64,000 nt of DNA. It comes from Pelodera strongyloides (taxonomy: Eukaryota > Nematoda > Chromadorea > Rhabditida > Rhabditidae). The stretch lies in assembly GCA_036852015.1 (NCBI GenBank), contig JAANDG010000029.1, positions 372,001 through 436,000 on the forward strand, written 5' to 3'. The notes below the pieces were generated by a model. The model ran no database searches, had not been told where the DNA came from, and saw only the letters and a program-made list of their open reading frames with translations. This document shows positions 1 through 12,476 of this stretch, one piece after another. The number at the start of each line of letters is the position of its first letter. The first letter of the stretch is position 1. The position numbers were made by a program, and so were the translations under genes.

Positions 1-317
1 CGAATGTGTCATTATATAAATCTACAGTATGAAAAATAGGGAAATCTGTCAATTTCGTGTATTGCTAATGAGCTAATCGATCAGAAGATAATTATTGTCT
101 AAGTGTGAAAAGAGTGGGTGTTGCGGCGGATCAAACGTCTCAATTCTATTTGCTCAACAAACGATCCATTCCAATTGCTGATGTTGCAATACTAATGGAT
201 TAAACGCACTTTCCGAATAATTAATGACAAAAGTAAACGGCAGAAATTCTCGAAACTAAAAGGTTTAGTGAGAGGCAGATGAGCATTTCGCACAAAACTG
301 AGAAGCCAACTTTATTA

Positions 318-640
318 AACATGGAAACTGTACATCATCGTGTCTATAATATTGAGCAGCAAACGACGTATGGCCCCCTGGTACGAATTCCTGAAATGAA
401 GGAGAACACTTAAACAGTAGTTCTTTGTGGATCTTTGGTTCGAACTAATGGTCAGACATTCTTTCAAAGTAGGCAACGGCATAAAGATTTGTAAAAGGCG
501 TATGACTTCCATTAGCATGCAATCAATCAACTCACTTCTGCCTTCTACTTCTCTAGTAGTCCACTGCGTGCCACCTGCTGACGTGGTAGATGTTGGGTAA
601 TACGTCGTCGTAGTTACTGTTTGCTGATTTGAAGGCTAGA
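318..640 (-). other. possible terminal exons of an unidentified gene
   Basis: On the minus strand a Thr-rich stretch (about 546-627, reading QTVTTTTYYPTSTT and onward) follows an acceptor-like AAATCAG and ends at a GTGAG donor-like site. A second acceptor-like TTTCAG precedes a short reading frame near 390, and an AATAAA on the minus strand lies near 320. This could be the 3' end of a gene, but I recognise no family and could not fix the frame across the junction. It is low-confidence coding potential only. Confidence 0.2.
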
Positions 641-1318
641 ATGAATATAATCATTGCATGTAATTGTTCAGTTTATACATAAAGTGAAACGTTATTCCTT
701 TACTTCATTAGTAGAGATAGTAACAAAGCAAGTTGACAATGGCAAACACACCGCATGTTTATTCGAACCTTGAATATAGTAGACGGATCTAGAGTGCGCC
801 TCGGCAGTTTTCGTAACCATAATCAGTGGTTGTAAGTTGCCATACAGAAAATAAGCAGAAATCAATATTTTTCCGGAATTTGGCACAAAGGGCGAATTGT
901 TCACAAAATAACAAAAAAGACTGAATCATTCATTCCGCACCTATTGCAAAGCATGCGCTGGAGCACCCACAATTTTTTTATAAATATGGTTATTTTTTTC
1001 ATTTATGGAGAAAAACCGGGATTTCCTGAATACCTGGCGCTCAGGAGCTCATCACTTAGCTGAGAACAACCTTAAAACTTTAAAACTAAGCTTGAGCCAC
1101 AACAAAGACAGTAAGTCCAGTCGCAAACTAATGAATTTTCCACGAACGAAAACAGAAGTAGAAATGACGTTCAGATCCTTTTCCTGGTGATCCAATTATG
1201 TAATGCAACATCACTTATTAGAATAAATTGAATATTGTGAAACAAATACTCCGAATAATAATAACAGATTTATTCTGCATAACAACAACAAGCGCAGTAT
1301 ACACGTATGGATGGAGAT

Positions 1319-2711
1319 CTACTTGTTGTGCTTCTTGGCGCGGATCTTTCTCAAGTAGAATTCCAGTTCCTTGCCCTCCAGAATGTATCCGTCAGCATAT
1401 CCGTGCTGTCCGGGGCGGGAACAAATGCGGGCTGAAAAGGAAAAGAATAAGCGACACAACAGGAGACGTCCATACTATTTGCTGCACAAACCACACTGAT
1501 GTGTACATGGTATCGCAATTTTCATAGTCTGATATAAGAAAACCAAAGCTAAGAGAAAAGCAAGCATTAGTCAAACATACCGAGGAGCTTTCCAGCCTGG
1601 AACTGCTCAGAGACGTTGGGGTCGATTCCAGCCATCTTCTGACGGGCCTCATATACCTCAGGCAGCTTTCCTCCTCTAGAAAAATAGTCATTACTAACGA
1701 TAAATATAAATTTCCCACAATAGCTCCTTACACACTTGGAAGGGGTTTAACGCTTCAGCATATAAACTCTGATGGCATATGTGCAAGTAAGCACTTCGAG
1801 TATTGGAAGAATTTTGCAAACCCTTTTAAAGGTTTTCGTTCTGTGGGCAGATAGAAACAACAAAAAATACTTACTCGGTCTTGTCGAGTCTGGCCTGCTC
1901 TTCCTCGGTCAATTCAACACCCTTTCTTCTGGGCAGAGGAAGGGCGTAGTGGTTTTCATACCACTGTCTGTAGGGCTGAGCATCAATAGCGATGATGGCT
2001 CCCTTGCAGAGGGTCTTGGTTCGGACCATCTCGTTACCGGCAGGGTTGAACACGGTATCGACGATACGGGTCTTGCGGGTGCACTCTGCAAAACAGCCAT
2101 ATTACTGCATGCTAGTAAAAAGTAATGGTAGCACAAAAGAGCAGAAAAGCCTCACTTTACTAAAAGTGCATCCTTTTTTAGAAAATACACACCAGATATG
2201 CACTACTTTGTCTGGCTTATTTTAATACAAATAGCCCAAAATGTCTTACTCTCGGAAGCCCATGCGAAGCATCCAGTATCGAGGCGCAGAGCACGGAACT
2301 TGTACATTCCTCCGAGGCAACGGACAATATGCACACGGCGGGCACCGATCTTGGTGTTACCTGAAGTAAATTGATTTCTAGCAGTTGAAGAATGGTTTAA
2401 GTGAATATCTACTTCATTTTCGAAGGGCAAAATAACGACAACATTTTTTGCGAAAATTCAACAACATACGGAAAGCACAATACTACAATTCATCCTTAGC
2501 GGAATTCGAAATCTCGCTCAGCAGTTAAACGCTTTGCCAATGCACAATTGGCCATGTTTTATTTTAGGTGAACTTCAAACGCTTACAAAATAAAGGAAAG
2601 CGTTTTCTTACCTCCGGGGCGTGCTGACTCGCGCTTTCTCTTGTCATGGGGCTTGTGTCCCTTTCCTCCGGACTTGATGCGCCGTCCCCACCTTGCTCTA
2701 CTCTTGGCCAT
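1319..2711 (-). CDS. rps-8: 40S ribosomal protein eS8 (RPS8)
   Basis: Structural protein of the small ribosomal subunit. Five exons join in frame on the minus strand: 2711-2612, 2360-2250, 2085-1875, 1675-1581 and 1431-1319, giving 209 residues against about 208 for the family. Diagnostic stretches are [51 protein letters not shown] and, at the C-terminus, [21 protein letters not shown]. The start is the first ATG after a 3' splice acceptor (TCTTCAG) only 2 bases upstream, consistent with trans-splicing. The first 30 residues ([20 protein letters not shown]) depart from the usual MGISRD-type eS8 start, while the basic [13 protein letters not shown] segment keeps the expected spacing. Exon phases are consistent throughout, so I consider the model reliable; only the N-terminus is unusual. 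Confidence 0.93.
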
Positions 2712-2730
2712 GTCTGAAGATTTACCTAAA
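2712..2730 (-). promoter_or_regulatory. 3' splice (probable trans-splice) acceptor of rps-8
   Basis: On the minus strand the sequence reads TTTTAGGTAAATCTTCAG followed by ac and the ATG. An acceptor 2 bases before the start codon, with no convincing upstream coding exon, fits spliced-leader addition. A cis-spliced 5' UTR exon is the alternative. Confidence 0.5.
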
Positions 2731-3829
2731 ACAAATTTCGTCGGTCATCTGGAAATCGACAGATCTAATTAAAACCAAAAACATACACGATATGAAGAGC
2801 TTAGCAAATGTAAGCAAACACACTTAGCAAATGTAAGTGATTGAACACTGATAGGAATTAAACAAGGCAACCAGATGAAATTATCTGCTCGAAAGTCATC
2901 ACAATCTTTGCAAACAATTGCAAATACGTTATTAGGACAAAATAAGCAGGCGAAGTACATTTGGGTTTTGAAATTTAAACCAAATTGTTACTCTAGTTGT
3001 ATATCACCCAAAAGTTTAGGATCAAATCCATTCTTTTGTAAACTTTGCTGAAAACATGAAATCCATTAAACAAACCACCCAATAATTGTTTTATTATTAA
3101 AGAAAAGTTTTTTTTTTCAGTGATGTAACGAAATTCCCATACAAATCTAAATTTGAAAAATAAAATGAAGTAGATCAAAGGTAGAACAAAGTCTTATTGA
3201 AGAGAAAATATGGAGAATTTTAGGAATCCCAAATTTTAAGTTAAAAAATGAGGCGTAGAGGACCTCGGAAGTTAGTATTTTGTCTTACGGTAGGATCCCA
3301 CAATCTGCTCGCGGCGGGACCACCGAAGGGCGCCAATTCAAACGACCCTTTAAAAGGGAGACATATACACGTGCGGGTTTTGTTTATTTTACATGGATTT
3401 TAAAATTTTTTAAAACCTTTTATTGTAAGTACTTTCTGCAAAAGAAAACTATCATTCAAACTAATCGTGAGAAGCCTTTTCTATTTTCAACGAAATATTT
3501 CGTTGTGAGGGCACAGAAACCTTGATATGTGATCATTTTCTTTTGAATATACCATATGTGTCATTAGTCATTACGTCCTTCCACGGGGTAGTTATGTGGC
3601 TAGCATTTTTTCTAATGGTTTTGACTGTACGTGTTTATTTATATATACTCATTTATTTTATTTGTTGAATACAATTCATATCGTTGTTATCTAACTTTGA
3701 GTGCTAATTTATTTATATTTTACAATTTTATGAGTGCCATATATTATTTAATAGTGGCAATTGATATATGGCAGTTTTATGCATTAGTCCTGATATGATA
3801 GTGTCAGTCCATATGCAAAAAAAATACAA
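2731..3829. other. divergent intergenic region between rps-8 and the apyrase gene
   Basis: This 1.1-kb AT-rich region separates two divergently transcribed genes and probably holds both promoters. A GC-richer patch at about 3240-3370 stands out from its surroundings, but I see no recognisable gene, tRNA or repeat there. Confidence 0.5.
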
Positions 3830-3839
3830 TTTATTGCAG
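3830..3839 (+). promoter_or_regulatory. 3' splice acceptor upstream of the apyrase start
   Basis: TTTATTGCAG ends 10 bases before the ATG at 3850. It is either a trans-splice site or the end of a 5' UTR intron. Confidence 0.45.
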
Positions 3840-3849
3840 AACTTGTGGT

Positions 3850-6800
3850 ATGGCCTACAACCGGATGCGTCCCACAACATGGACGTTTCCTTCACCAGAT
3901 TTCTCAATGAATGGGTCTTCGTCACCAATAAAGAGGAAGAAACATCCATTGTGGGTAGACGGGGTAAGTTATATGTAGCGCATTTACAATTAAATGTAAA
4001 ACCGTAGTACAAAGATAAAATTTTTTTAATTGTAAGTGCGGGGAGAATATGCATTAAAGAATTTGCATTGAACATACATGTGCATCAAATATGCAAAAAA
4101 TATACATTAAAGAAACCATGTATGGGCACTTTGAACCTTCTTTGATAATGCCATATAGTCCTTCACGAATGAGATTTAGGTAATCGGTGTTGTGAGTTGT
4201 GTTGTTCTTCTATTCACTTTCCTTCGATTTCATCTACACATCAACGAACTTCGAATATTACGAGAACCATACGATCAACGACCTCTCTCTATTCCAATTG
4301 TACGTTCTTTACTCGTTAATTTCACGTTTTTATTGCATGGAATCTTCGGGCACATTTAATCAAAATCGTGGTGTGTTAGGTAATAAACACCAAAATTTAC
4401 TAATTTCCAGCCATCAATAAAAGGTTATAAGGAATACAAAATAGCCGTGGTGACAGACCTTGATCACTTCAGCAAAGACGGCGAGAATCAATGGAAAAGT
4501 TTTATGAAGACTGCCACGTTAAAAGTGAGTTGCGTTCCTTTATTCGCTTATTCTATTACACATGACTGCTTAAAATGAGCATGTATTTGAAAGCACCGTA
4601 TGTGATAATTTTGACAGTGGAATTGTGTGCAACAAGTTGCACTGGCACTGAACACATTTTACGCAGCATCTTACATTTATTTACACGTTTTCAGATATTC
4701 GATGATAGTCGCGCAGCCAAAATTGAATGGATTGCGCAGAAAGATTCAGTTCTGAAATCATCAATGTCATCTGGAGGCAGGGGAATGGAACTGTCCGATC
4801 TAGTAGTTTACGACAGAAAGTTGTACACAATTGACGACCGCACCGGACTAGTGTATCAGGTGAGAGACCGCACATTTGACAGACTTATAGTTTCACATAA
4901 GATTCATTGAAACTTAAACAAAATATTCCAGAAAAGAAATTCGAAAAAAAATAATGCGAGCGTGTAAGACACCATAAATGGTCAAGCCCTTTATTCGTTG
5001 CTTAGTTTTCAGACACGCAGGGTGGATTCACCGTACCTTTATGAAGAACTGTGCCTCTTTAGGTTGATGGCGCCCAAGTAATTCCTCATGTTATATTGGT
5101 TGATGGTCCAGGAAATGTAACTAAACCACTAAAAGGCGAGTGGATGACAGTGAAGGACCGAAAGATGATCGTGGGTGGTCTCGGAAAGGAGTGGACCACC
5201 GGGGACGGTGTTTTTGTAAATGATCACCCAATGTGGATCAAGGAAATCGACCACTTGGGACATGTCCAACACACCAACTGGAGCAGTGTATACAGAAAGG
5301 TATGAAATCCAAATCCTACGTTTGGACACTCATTTCCGTTACGAAAAATATTTGTGCGCTCGGTAATTAACTCAAGTCTTAATTAATTCATCTTTTCATC
5401 ACGAAGAATGTTTTTCTGTGTACGGTAATTAATTAAACGGTTGATTATTTAACTGCACCATTGTTTCACTAGTACAATCTGTCTATTATTAAACTAGCTA
5501 GATTACAGTTTACCTGTTTAGTTGCGAGACGACCTGGGAATACCAGCTCCTGGTTATATTATTCATGAAGCAGTTCAATGGTCAGAATTTCACCGAAAAT
5601 GGTTTTTCCTTCCAAGGAGACTTTCACATCAGAAATATGACGAAGAAGCGGACGAGAAGAGGGGAACCAATGTTTTAATATCGGTAAATAGTAGTTATTA
5701 TTACTCAGCTTGTACTTTCTCCTCATCTTGTACGGAATATCAACTACGCGCTTGGATATTCGTTCCTCACAGAGAGTGAGAGGGAGAGGGAGAGAGAGAC
5801 CGCGCGACGAGAGAAAGAGAGAGAGAGGAGACAGGGAGCGACAGAGAGGAGAGAGAGAGGAGAGAGATACTGATTGCTCTTAGATATTGTATATGTGTAG
5901 GTGATGAGTTTTCCACTTAATCGTGATCGTGTGACTACATGTTCTTTCTTCTTCCAGATCGACGAATTGTTCTCAGAAAAGTGTGAAGTTGTCCATGTTG
6001 GTTCTCCTATGCCACATGGAAGTTATAAGGGATTCTCTGCTTTTCAATTTGTGCCAGACACCGAAGACACACTTATTGTAGCTCTGAAGAGCGAAGAAAA
6101 GGTTAGTCACAATACTATTTCCACAGCCCTTATTGTTCCTCACTTTCTGGCGGTGAGGACATTTCTTTCAACTGTGCTTGTAATTAATCGTACTAAAATT
6201 ATATGCACATACTAATTGAGATGTTCGGCTTTCATTTTACCATTTAAGGAAGGCAGTCACTTCAAAATCAACTTTTTTATTCGATTTTTACTAGATGCAA
6301 GCGATTTATAAAACAATATGCAGCCCATAAAAATCCACATAAAATTGAACTCAGGGAGAGAAATCAATGAGAATGAGTTTTGATAAATGACCGACGCCGG
6401 TGCATATATGCAATTGCCAGGGGTACTTGGAGAGAGAACAGCCTGCAGTGTTACACCTGGCGCGTGGTTTACCACTGCAGGGTATTTATTATGAAACTCT
6501 ATACGGGCAATTATAAACTACGGTATATAAGTAAAAGTCTCTCCCTGAGTTCGTTTTGCCGTACTTTGGCGCTGGAATCGTCGTTTTCTTCACATACTTG
6601 AACAATTAATGAAAAGCGAATAAAAAATACGAATTTGTAGTGACTGCGATCCTTTAAGAGACAGTCCAAGTGGAACCATGTGGAATAGAAGAGTTTGATG
6701 ATGCAGTTACAGAGTATCAGCCACCCTCTTATTTTGTATCAAACTAACTTTTCAATATCTTTGCAGAATGGCCAGCCCGTCGGAAGTCACATATCACTGT

Positions 6801-6880
6801 TTAATGTATGGGGAACTGAGATACTTGATGACGTCAAAGTGCCTGGAAACTATAAATTTGAAGGAATTGCTTTTGTATAA
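3850..6880 (+). CDS. Ca2+-activated nucleotidase / apyrase (CANT1 family)
   Basis: This family hydrolyses nucleoside di- and triphosphates (mainly UDP and GDP) in the ER/Golgi lumen or outside the cell, supporting glycoprotein quality control and glycosylation. Eight exons join in frame: 3850-3963, 4180-4299, 4411-4524, 4695-4859, 5063-5299, 5522-5683, 5958-6101 and 6767-6880, giving 389 residues. A short basic cytosolic tail (KRKK) precedes a hydrophobic anchor at about residues 39-55 (VIGVVSCVVLLFTF), so this is a type II membrane protein like human CANT1. Family blocks follow in order: YKIAVVTDLD, GRGMELSDLVVY, IDDRTGLVYQ, VGGLGKEWTT, PGYIIHEAVQWS, KWFFLPRR, IVALKSEE and the terminal YKFEGIAFV. 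The start was chosen because it gives an open frame through the anchor just after an acceptor; an in-frame ATG at 3865 is also possible. Family assignment is very secure. Confidence 0.93.
5770..5871 (+). repeat. GA-rich simple repeat in an apyrase intron
   Basis: An imperfect (GA)n/(GAGG)n purine tract lies within intron 6, between the 5683 donor and the 5958 exon. It is low-complexity, non-coding DNA. Confidence 0.85.
6347..6552. repeat. short terminal inverted repeat (possible MITE) in the last apyrase intron
   Basis: GAACTCAGGGAGAG at 6347-6360 is repeated in perfect inverse as CTCTCCCTGAGTTC at 6539-6552, about 180 bp apart, inside the longest intron of the gene. I saw no clear target-site duplication. 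A small non-autonomous DNA element is possible, as is a chance hairpin. Confidence 0.4.
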
Positions 6881-9800
6881 CGCACATAGCATACGTCAAA
6901 ATGTCCAACTCTTCCTTGCTTATTGTTATTGAGTAATTACAATGCTTTATATTCTGTTCGCACGGAAACATTCTCCTATACGTTCAACAGGTTGTGATTG
7001 ATAATTAACGTAAATCATTTTCCGCACATCGAACTTTAATACGGTAGTCCATAAGATGTGCCTTATTAATTGTACAGTACCGAGAACCATTTGTGCCCTT
7101 ATTAGTTAAACTCTAGTCTTTATCAATAGTCCCCTACTGGTGAACAAAGAACTGGTGTACACAAAATATATAGGCTCTTTAAAGCCGATTTATAACGTCT
7201 TTTTTAATTTATTATTATTTTGTCTTTCCGTCTTCTGTTTCTTCAAGTGCACTACATCAACATCGAGAAAGCTAAGGCTCCAAGAAAAGAGAGTGCAATA
7301 AATACTGTGATCTGTGATGGTACGACATAAACCTTTTGTCTCTGATTCCCTTTTTTCCTGTTGAATAAAGGAGTGGCATGTGTTGTTATTATGTTGCTCT
7401 AAAATATTGTGTCAGATTGGGGTTGTTGCTTTGAACTGTTTTTTTTTTAATGTTTTCGTTTTTTTTAGATGAGACACTGTTTGTGAGATCAAAAAGGAAG
7501 TGTAAGGATAAGCACATATGTTTTCCCCACTGTTTTACAGGGGGAGAATTATCGTGCATAAAAATGAAATCGGTGTTTGGGTTTAACGGATCATGCAGTT
7601 ATTTCTGACATCGCAACATCATGCTTGTTTTTGTGGATGCATTTTTGGTATTTTGGTGTTTCCGGTGGAAATTGGCTATGATACTTATAATACATTTTAT
7701 TGCGCTATTTGGAAATACAGTAATTAAGTAAAAATTATACCATGAGCTACGCACGTGTCACTCGCAGTGCCTAACTCTAGTCTGTTCCCTCGTTCGTTTC
7801 GTCAGTCAAATCAGCTGTTTTGGCATAATCGTATTCGCCTGATAACATAGGAAGGCAGTGTTATCAGTGCCAGAAGACGACGCCCTGTAGCCAGTTCCGC
7901 GAGCGTTTGTCCTTCAGATTGCAGTTCGCCCCGTGGACATTGAACTCCTCTAAATGATACACTATCGCATGATTGTGCTTGATATTTTGCACCGGGTGCT
8001 CTGGCCTACTCTGATTGCTTATAGAGAAGCTCTAGATGTTTCACCTTATCAACTTTTAAAATATTTCCTTCTCATCGCTATTATGTTTATGCACAATCTC
8101 AGGCTCGTCTGCACGTTTCCAAAGTTATTCGCGTGTTCTTTTTGCTCTCTTCCATCTCTCTCCACGCATGTTGTCTGTTTCTTTCGTTCGTCGGGTGCTT
8201 CAGTCCTATTTCTCAATAACTCCCATGTTTTCATCATCGTTGGGTTGCCAGAATTTTCTGTCCCCCTTGTAAAGAAAAAGCCCTCAGGGCACATTCTGCC
8301 TATCTCTGACTCTCCTTACTATGGTGTGCCATTCGGCCTCTCAGGCAGTCATCTGCTCTTCTGGGTGTCTGTCGTTCTCCCAGCATCCCCGATCAACCTC
8401 TCTAACTTCTCTTTGGCAATCCGTTGGTCCTCACTCTCTCTTGTGTTGTGTCCCATCCTGGCCTGTCTGTTCCACACATCCCTCCCACAAATCTGTTCTT
8501 TGTAGTTTATAGTCGCTTTTGTTCCCCTCAGGATTTTGTCACTTGGTTCCTTGTCACAAAGTACGGTCAATTCCTTTGATATACGCCTGGGTATTATCAA
8601 ATACTAACCTTGATTAGATGTTTTCTGCGAGGTCATGTACCTCTAGGATAATGATTGTTGGTGTTTTCTTAATTCAAATATCATTAGGGTACTTGCTTCG
8701 TGCTCATTATATTAACAAACAGACAGATAAGACTGCATTGTTGTATTTGTACTGTGTTATGTGACAGACCAATTAGTTGGGTTAGTTGTATTTTTTTGGG
8801 AGTTTTTAGCGAAAGTATTAAATGAAGACATTTTTTCATTCTTGTTCTTGACCTCAATTAGCGCCATGTTTGTTGACCATGGCTAGCTGAGGTTCCACGT
8901 TTGACGGGAGTATTTACTGAGATACTTGGTCGGTAGAAAACGAGGGTCAACAAAAGGTACTTGTGTACTCAGATCACTTCCTTACAACTCCCTCGCATTT
9001 TGAGAATGAGCAGCGACCGGTGTGAATCAATTGTAAGTCTTTCTCTCAGATATGCTTAAATGTTAATTGTCTATTAGAATTCTAGAAAAAAACACGCTTT
9101 CGTGAGAGCGATGTTCTAATTCAAGTTACATGTCATATGTAACTTAGTCCTAGGCACACTTTCCCTATTCTTTCTTTGTTCGCTTGTTGTTGCGTTGGTT
9201 TTGTTCCAGGGTAGTTTGTCTAGTTCGTAGCAGACAGTAGTGTATTGCGATCAGGGTTTATCTAGAATTTGCATAATCCCGTGTATGAACTCTCGGACTT
9301 TGTAGTATTGAAGACACCGAAGAAGTTTTTTTACTGGGACAAAGAAACATTCAATATTTTATTTTATGAAAAGTATATTGAAACTACATAGATATTTGAT
9401 TAGTTATAGTGTGTGTTTCTTTGTGAGGTGACCAATGTTGTGTCTACGCACCACTATATTGTCTACCTCATCAAAAGTCCTCATAATGAAATTGAACCCG
9501 TTATGATACAAAGACCTGGTCGACATTGTGGCAAACTTAGCTTTTAAATCGAGCGAGTCCTTCGCTGTATTTTCCAGTAAATTAAACATTTGTTGGCTGC
9601 TGGTTGATGCACCTTAACATCTTGAGTTCACTACGCATTGTTGCTTTTCATTCTATAAACGTTTCATTCTTCACGCTCTTGCAACAACTGATAGTATCGA
9701 AATGATTGACAGTCACCACACATATTCGCTGATAGTCATTCTTTTCAGTTTTCAACATTCGTTTAAGCTTCCTCTTCGTTCAAGAAAAGCACTTTCTGGC

Positions 9801-11308
9801 CAAGAAATCCGTTGTCAATTGTCAAGTTGGATGGTTTTTTAAAGGGTGTATTACCCGTGCTTTATGCCCCGCATTGCGCCCTATTGGGTTCTCAGTCGAC
9901 CTTGCTCATTTTGTGTGCAGCGTTTGATCACCAAACACATAATGCAGTTAGTTGTTCATCCTTGTTCCCACTGATAGCACCTCCCCTCATACCAAATGCA
10001 ACGTTTGTACTCGCAATCAGTAAACAAAAACAATTGAACGAAATAGTTTAAATTGATTGTACTCTGTTTTAACACTATTCTATCATCTGTTTACACATTG
10101 TGTGTGATTTATTTTGGACACGTCAGATATTGTTTGCGTTTTTAGATAACAGATATTAAGATACTATTAGATTATAGCAAGTAAGATTTCGATAAGAAAA
10201 GAAAAGAAAAGAAATTATATATGCTTGCACAAATTAATTTCCTTTTCTTGCGAAAGTCACGTGTGTGTGCCTGAGGTGAGTTTCTTTACAATTGAGTAAC
10301 TATTACGAAGTACTGAATATTCAACATTAAGATTTATTTAATAAATTTCCATTGCTCTTTGGTACTTTGTTCCCAGTATTTCTCTCGCTTTTCTTTTGGT
10401 TGTTAAGGTTTATTCCATTTTGAAACGCACAATGGTTACGAAAATGAACGTGCATTTCACGTGCACACCTTGGTTTGGGTTTTCTATTTGCAGCAGGTGT
10501 AAACTTTCCATAATTTAGTGTGTTCATAGGTCTGAAATGCGAGCATACTTTGTGAAATAAACTGTTTCGAAACTTTACGAACGTTCAATACTACGACATT
10601 TGTTCCAAAACAATAAGGATGCAAGTAAGCGTTATACAGCATTCCTACCTATACGATAACTTGATGCATCTTCCTTTTTCCCACTTTTTTATTGCCAGCT
10701 CAACCTTGTGCTAAGTGTACTTCTCCTTCGTCTCTCTTATTTTCTTGTTTTTATCCGCTTGATACTCTGAGCTGTGAACAGGGCATTATTAATTGCCTTC
10801 CTATGTCAAATTGGCTTTTGGCTACACGACAACAATTGTCCATTATAGACCATTCAATTTCTCGCACACAATCCCTCAGACTGCACAACACAATTATCAT
10901 GAATTGTGCATACCTTACATTTAAACTTCAGTATCTAGAATAGAAAATATCTTTATTAATGTTTGTCGCTGAATTCTGTTGTTTAACGTGTTTTTGAAGT
11001 TTTACATGCTAGCTCAACTCCTTTGATGCTGCGAAACTGAAATAAAATAAACTTTTATTTGAATTTTGATCCTGAGTCAGTGTTCTGATCGAAGGTGCTT
11101 TGTGATTCACCATCAGTGTAAACATAGTTTAGCGATTAAAATGTGCAGCGATTGGTGTAATTGTTTGCTGCGTTTCATTTTTAAGTTGTCGCTCGTTGTG
11201 GACGACTCTGCCCTGTTGTTTATTCTCCACTTCTTTTATTCCGCATTGCTTGAATAAAAGGAGGACGTCTAACAAACATAAACGAACCAGAGCTCTTTCA
11301 ACCTTCTC

Positions 11309-11311
<3 letters not shown>
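6881..11311. other. 4.4-kb intergenic region without a supportable gene
   Basis: The apyrase 3' UTR probably ends near one of the AATAAA signals around 7305 and 7365. The rest is AT-rich with T- and C/T-rich patches. The longest open frame (183 codons, plus strand, 7954-8505) is hydrophobic because of pyrimidine-rich sequence and has no family resemblance. I see no RNA gene here. Confidence 0.5.
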
Positions 11312-11394
<83 letters not shown>

Positions 11395-11403
11395 TCTCTC
11401 TCT
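11312..11403 (+). repeat. (CT)n microsatellite
   Basis: About 90 bases of nearly pure CT dinucleotide with one CC interruption near its end. The frames it opens on both strands (poly-SL, poly-RE) are artefacts. Confidence 0.97.
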
Positions 11404-11842
11404 TTCTCAGTCGCAATAAAATTTAACCCATTTTTGTTCTAAAGTTGCTCCGTGACTGCAGGTGATTTTTTCTTTCGGCATAAAACCTGATTTTCATGTT
11501 AACTCTATATGTGGTATTACTAACAAATCGTTTTTGTTATAGTCTTTTGTTTTCATAGTTTACTGTATGAGAATTAATACCTAAGTTCTTTGGGCACAGA
11601 AAAGCCATTTCCACCTGCTCCAATTATTTCGATCAAATTCACTAATTGCTTGAGTCCCTGATTGTATTTTTTTATCGTATTTCATGTTGTACTTGATTCA
11701 AAAGGTAGCATAACTTCAAAACCTTTACTTATTTGTTTCTTTAATATTTACACTTACAATAAACAATTATCTTATTATGCTTTTTTTCTTGTTTTCCTGT
11801 CTAGATTCGTTGAGTGGCCTAGCAAACCTTCCTTGTTTCAGG

Positions 11843-11960
11843 ATGCTTGGGAGTGAGGTTTCTCCTTCAGAAGGAGTACAAATACAAGGAAAGTTGAGCA
11901 CATCCTCAGAAGACTCAACCGCCTCAATGATGGACTTCAAGAAGTGCATAGCATTCATCG
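11843..11960 (+). CDS. possible short upstream coding exon, unidentified
   Basis: A TTGTTTCAG acceptor is followed by g and an ATG frame of 39 codons (beginning MLGSEVSPSEG, ending KKCIAFI) that stops at a GTTAG donor-like site in phase 1. The composition looks coding. I could not join it in frame to the acyltransferase exons that start at 12477, so it may be an alternative first exon, a separate transcript or chance. Confidence 0.3.
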
Positions 11961-12476
11961 GTTAGTTTATATCATAAGTACTCACCACCGAAGCAAAGTC
12001 GCACAAGAATTTCAGACGACAATTTTCCACTTGTTTCTGTTTTTAAAAATGCCCCCTCTCTGATACCGAGTTGCATTGAAGATTCATTTTGTATGTTTCA
12101 TTGTGGTTTAACCCTTTTACTTGTGTGACCGATTTGAAAAAAATACAGAAAACAAATATGTTTGAATTCGTGATTCATGATATTTATTTATATTTAACCC
12201 GTCGTGCTTTTCTTCACGGTTAATTCAAAAAACCGAAAGGGGTGATGGGGTGATTATGTAATTTATGATGTATGAATATAAGTATTATTAGTTAAACTTT
12301 GTATCTGCATTTTGTGAACTTTTCAGCGTGAATCACATTATTCGTTAAATGGCGTGATTTTTTTGGGGTTCGGCCTGGGCATAATATGAAATTAGTCAGT
12401 CATTTACTCCTCGGAAATTTGCATATAAATCCCATGCATTCCGGTGGAAAGCTCATTCGTTCAAAACTCGCTCGCC

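Noticed and set aside
7954..8505. 183-codon open frame, the longest intergenic frame in the left half
   Set aside because: It is pyrimidine-rich, giving Ser/Leu/Phe/Pro-rich sequence without domains. There are no splice or start signals and no family resemblance.
11129..11426. Open frames with poly-RE or poly-SL
   Set aside because: Produced by the (CT)n microsatellite on the two strands.
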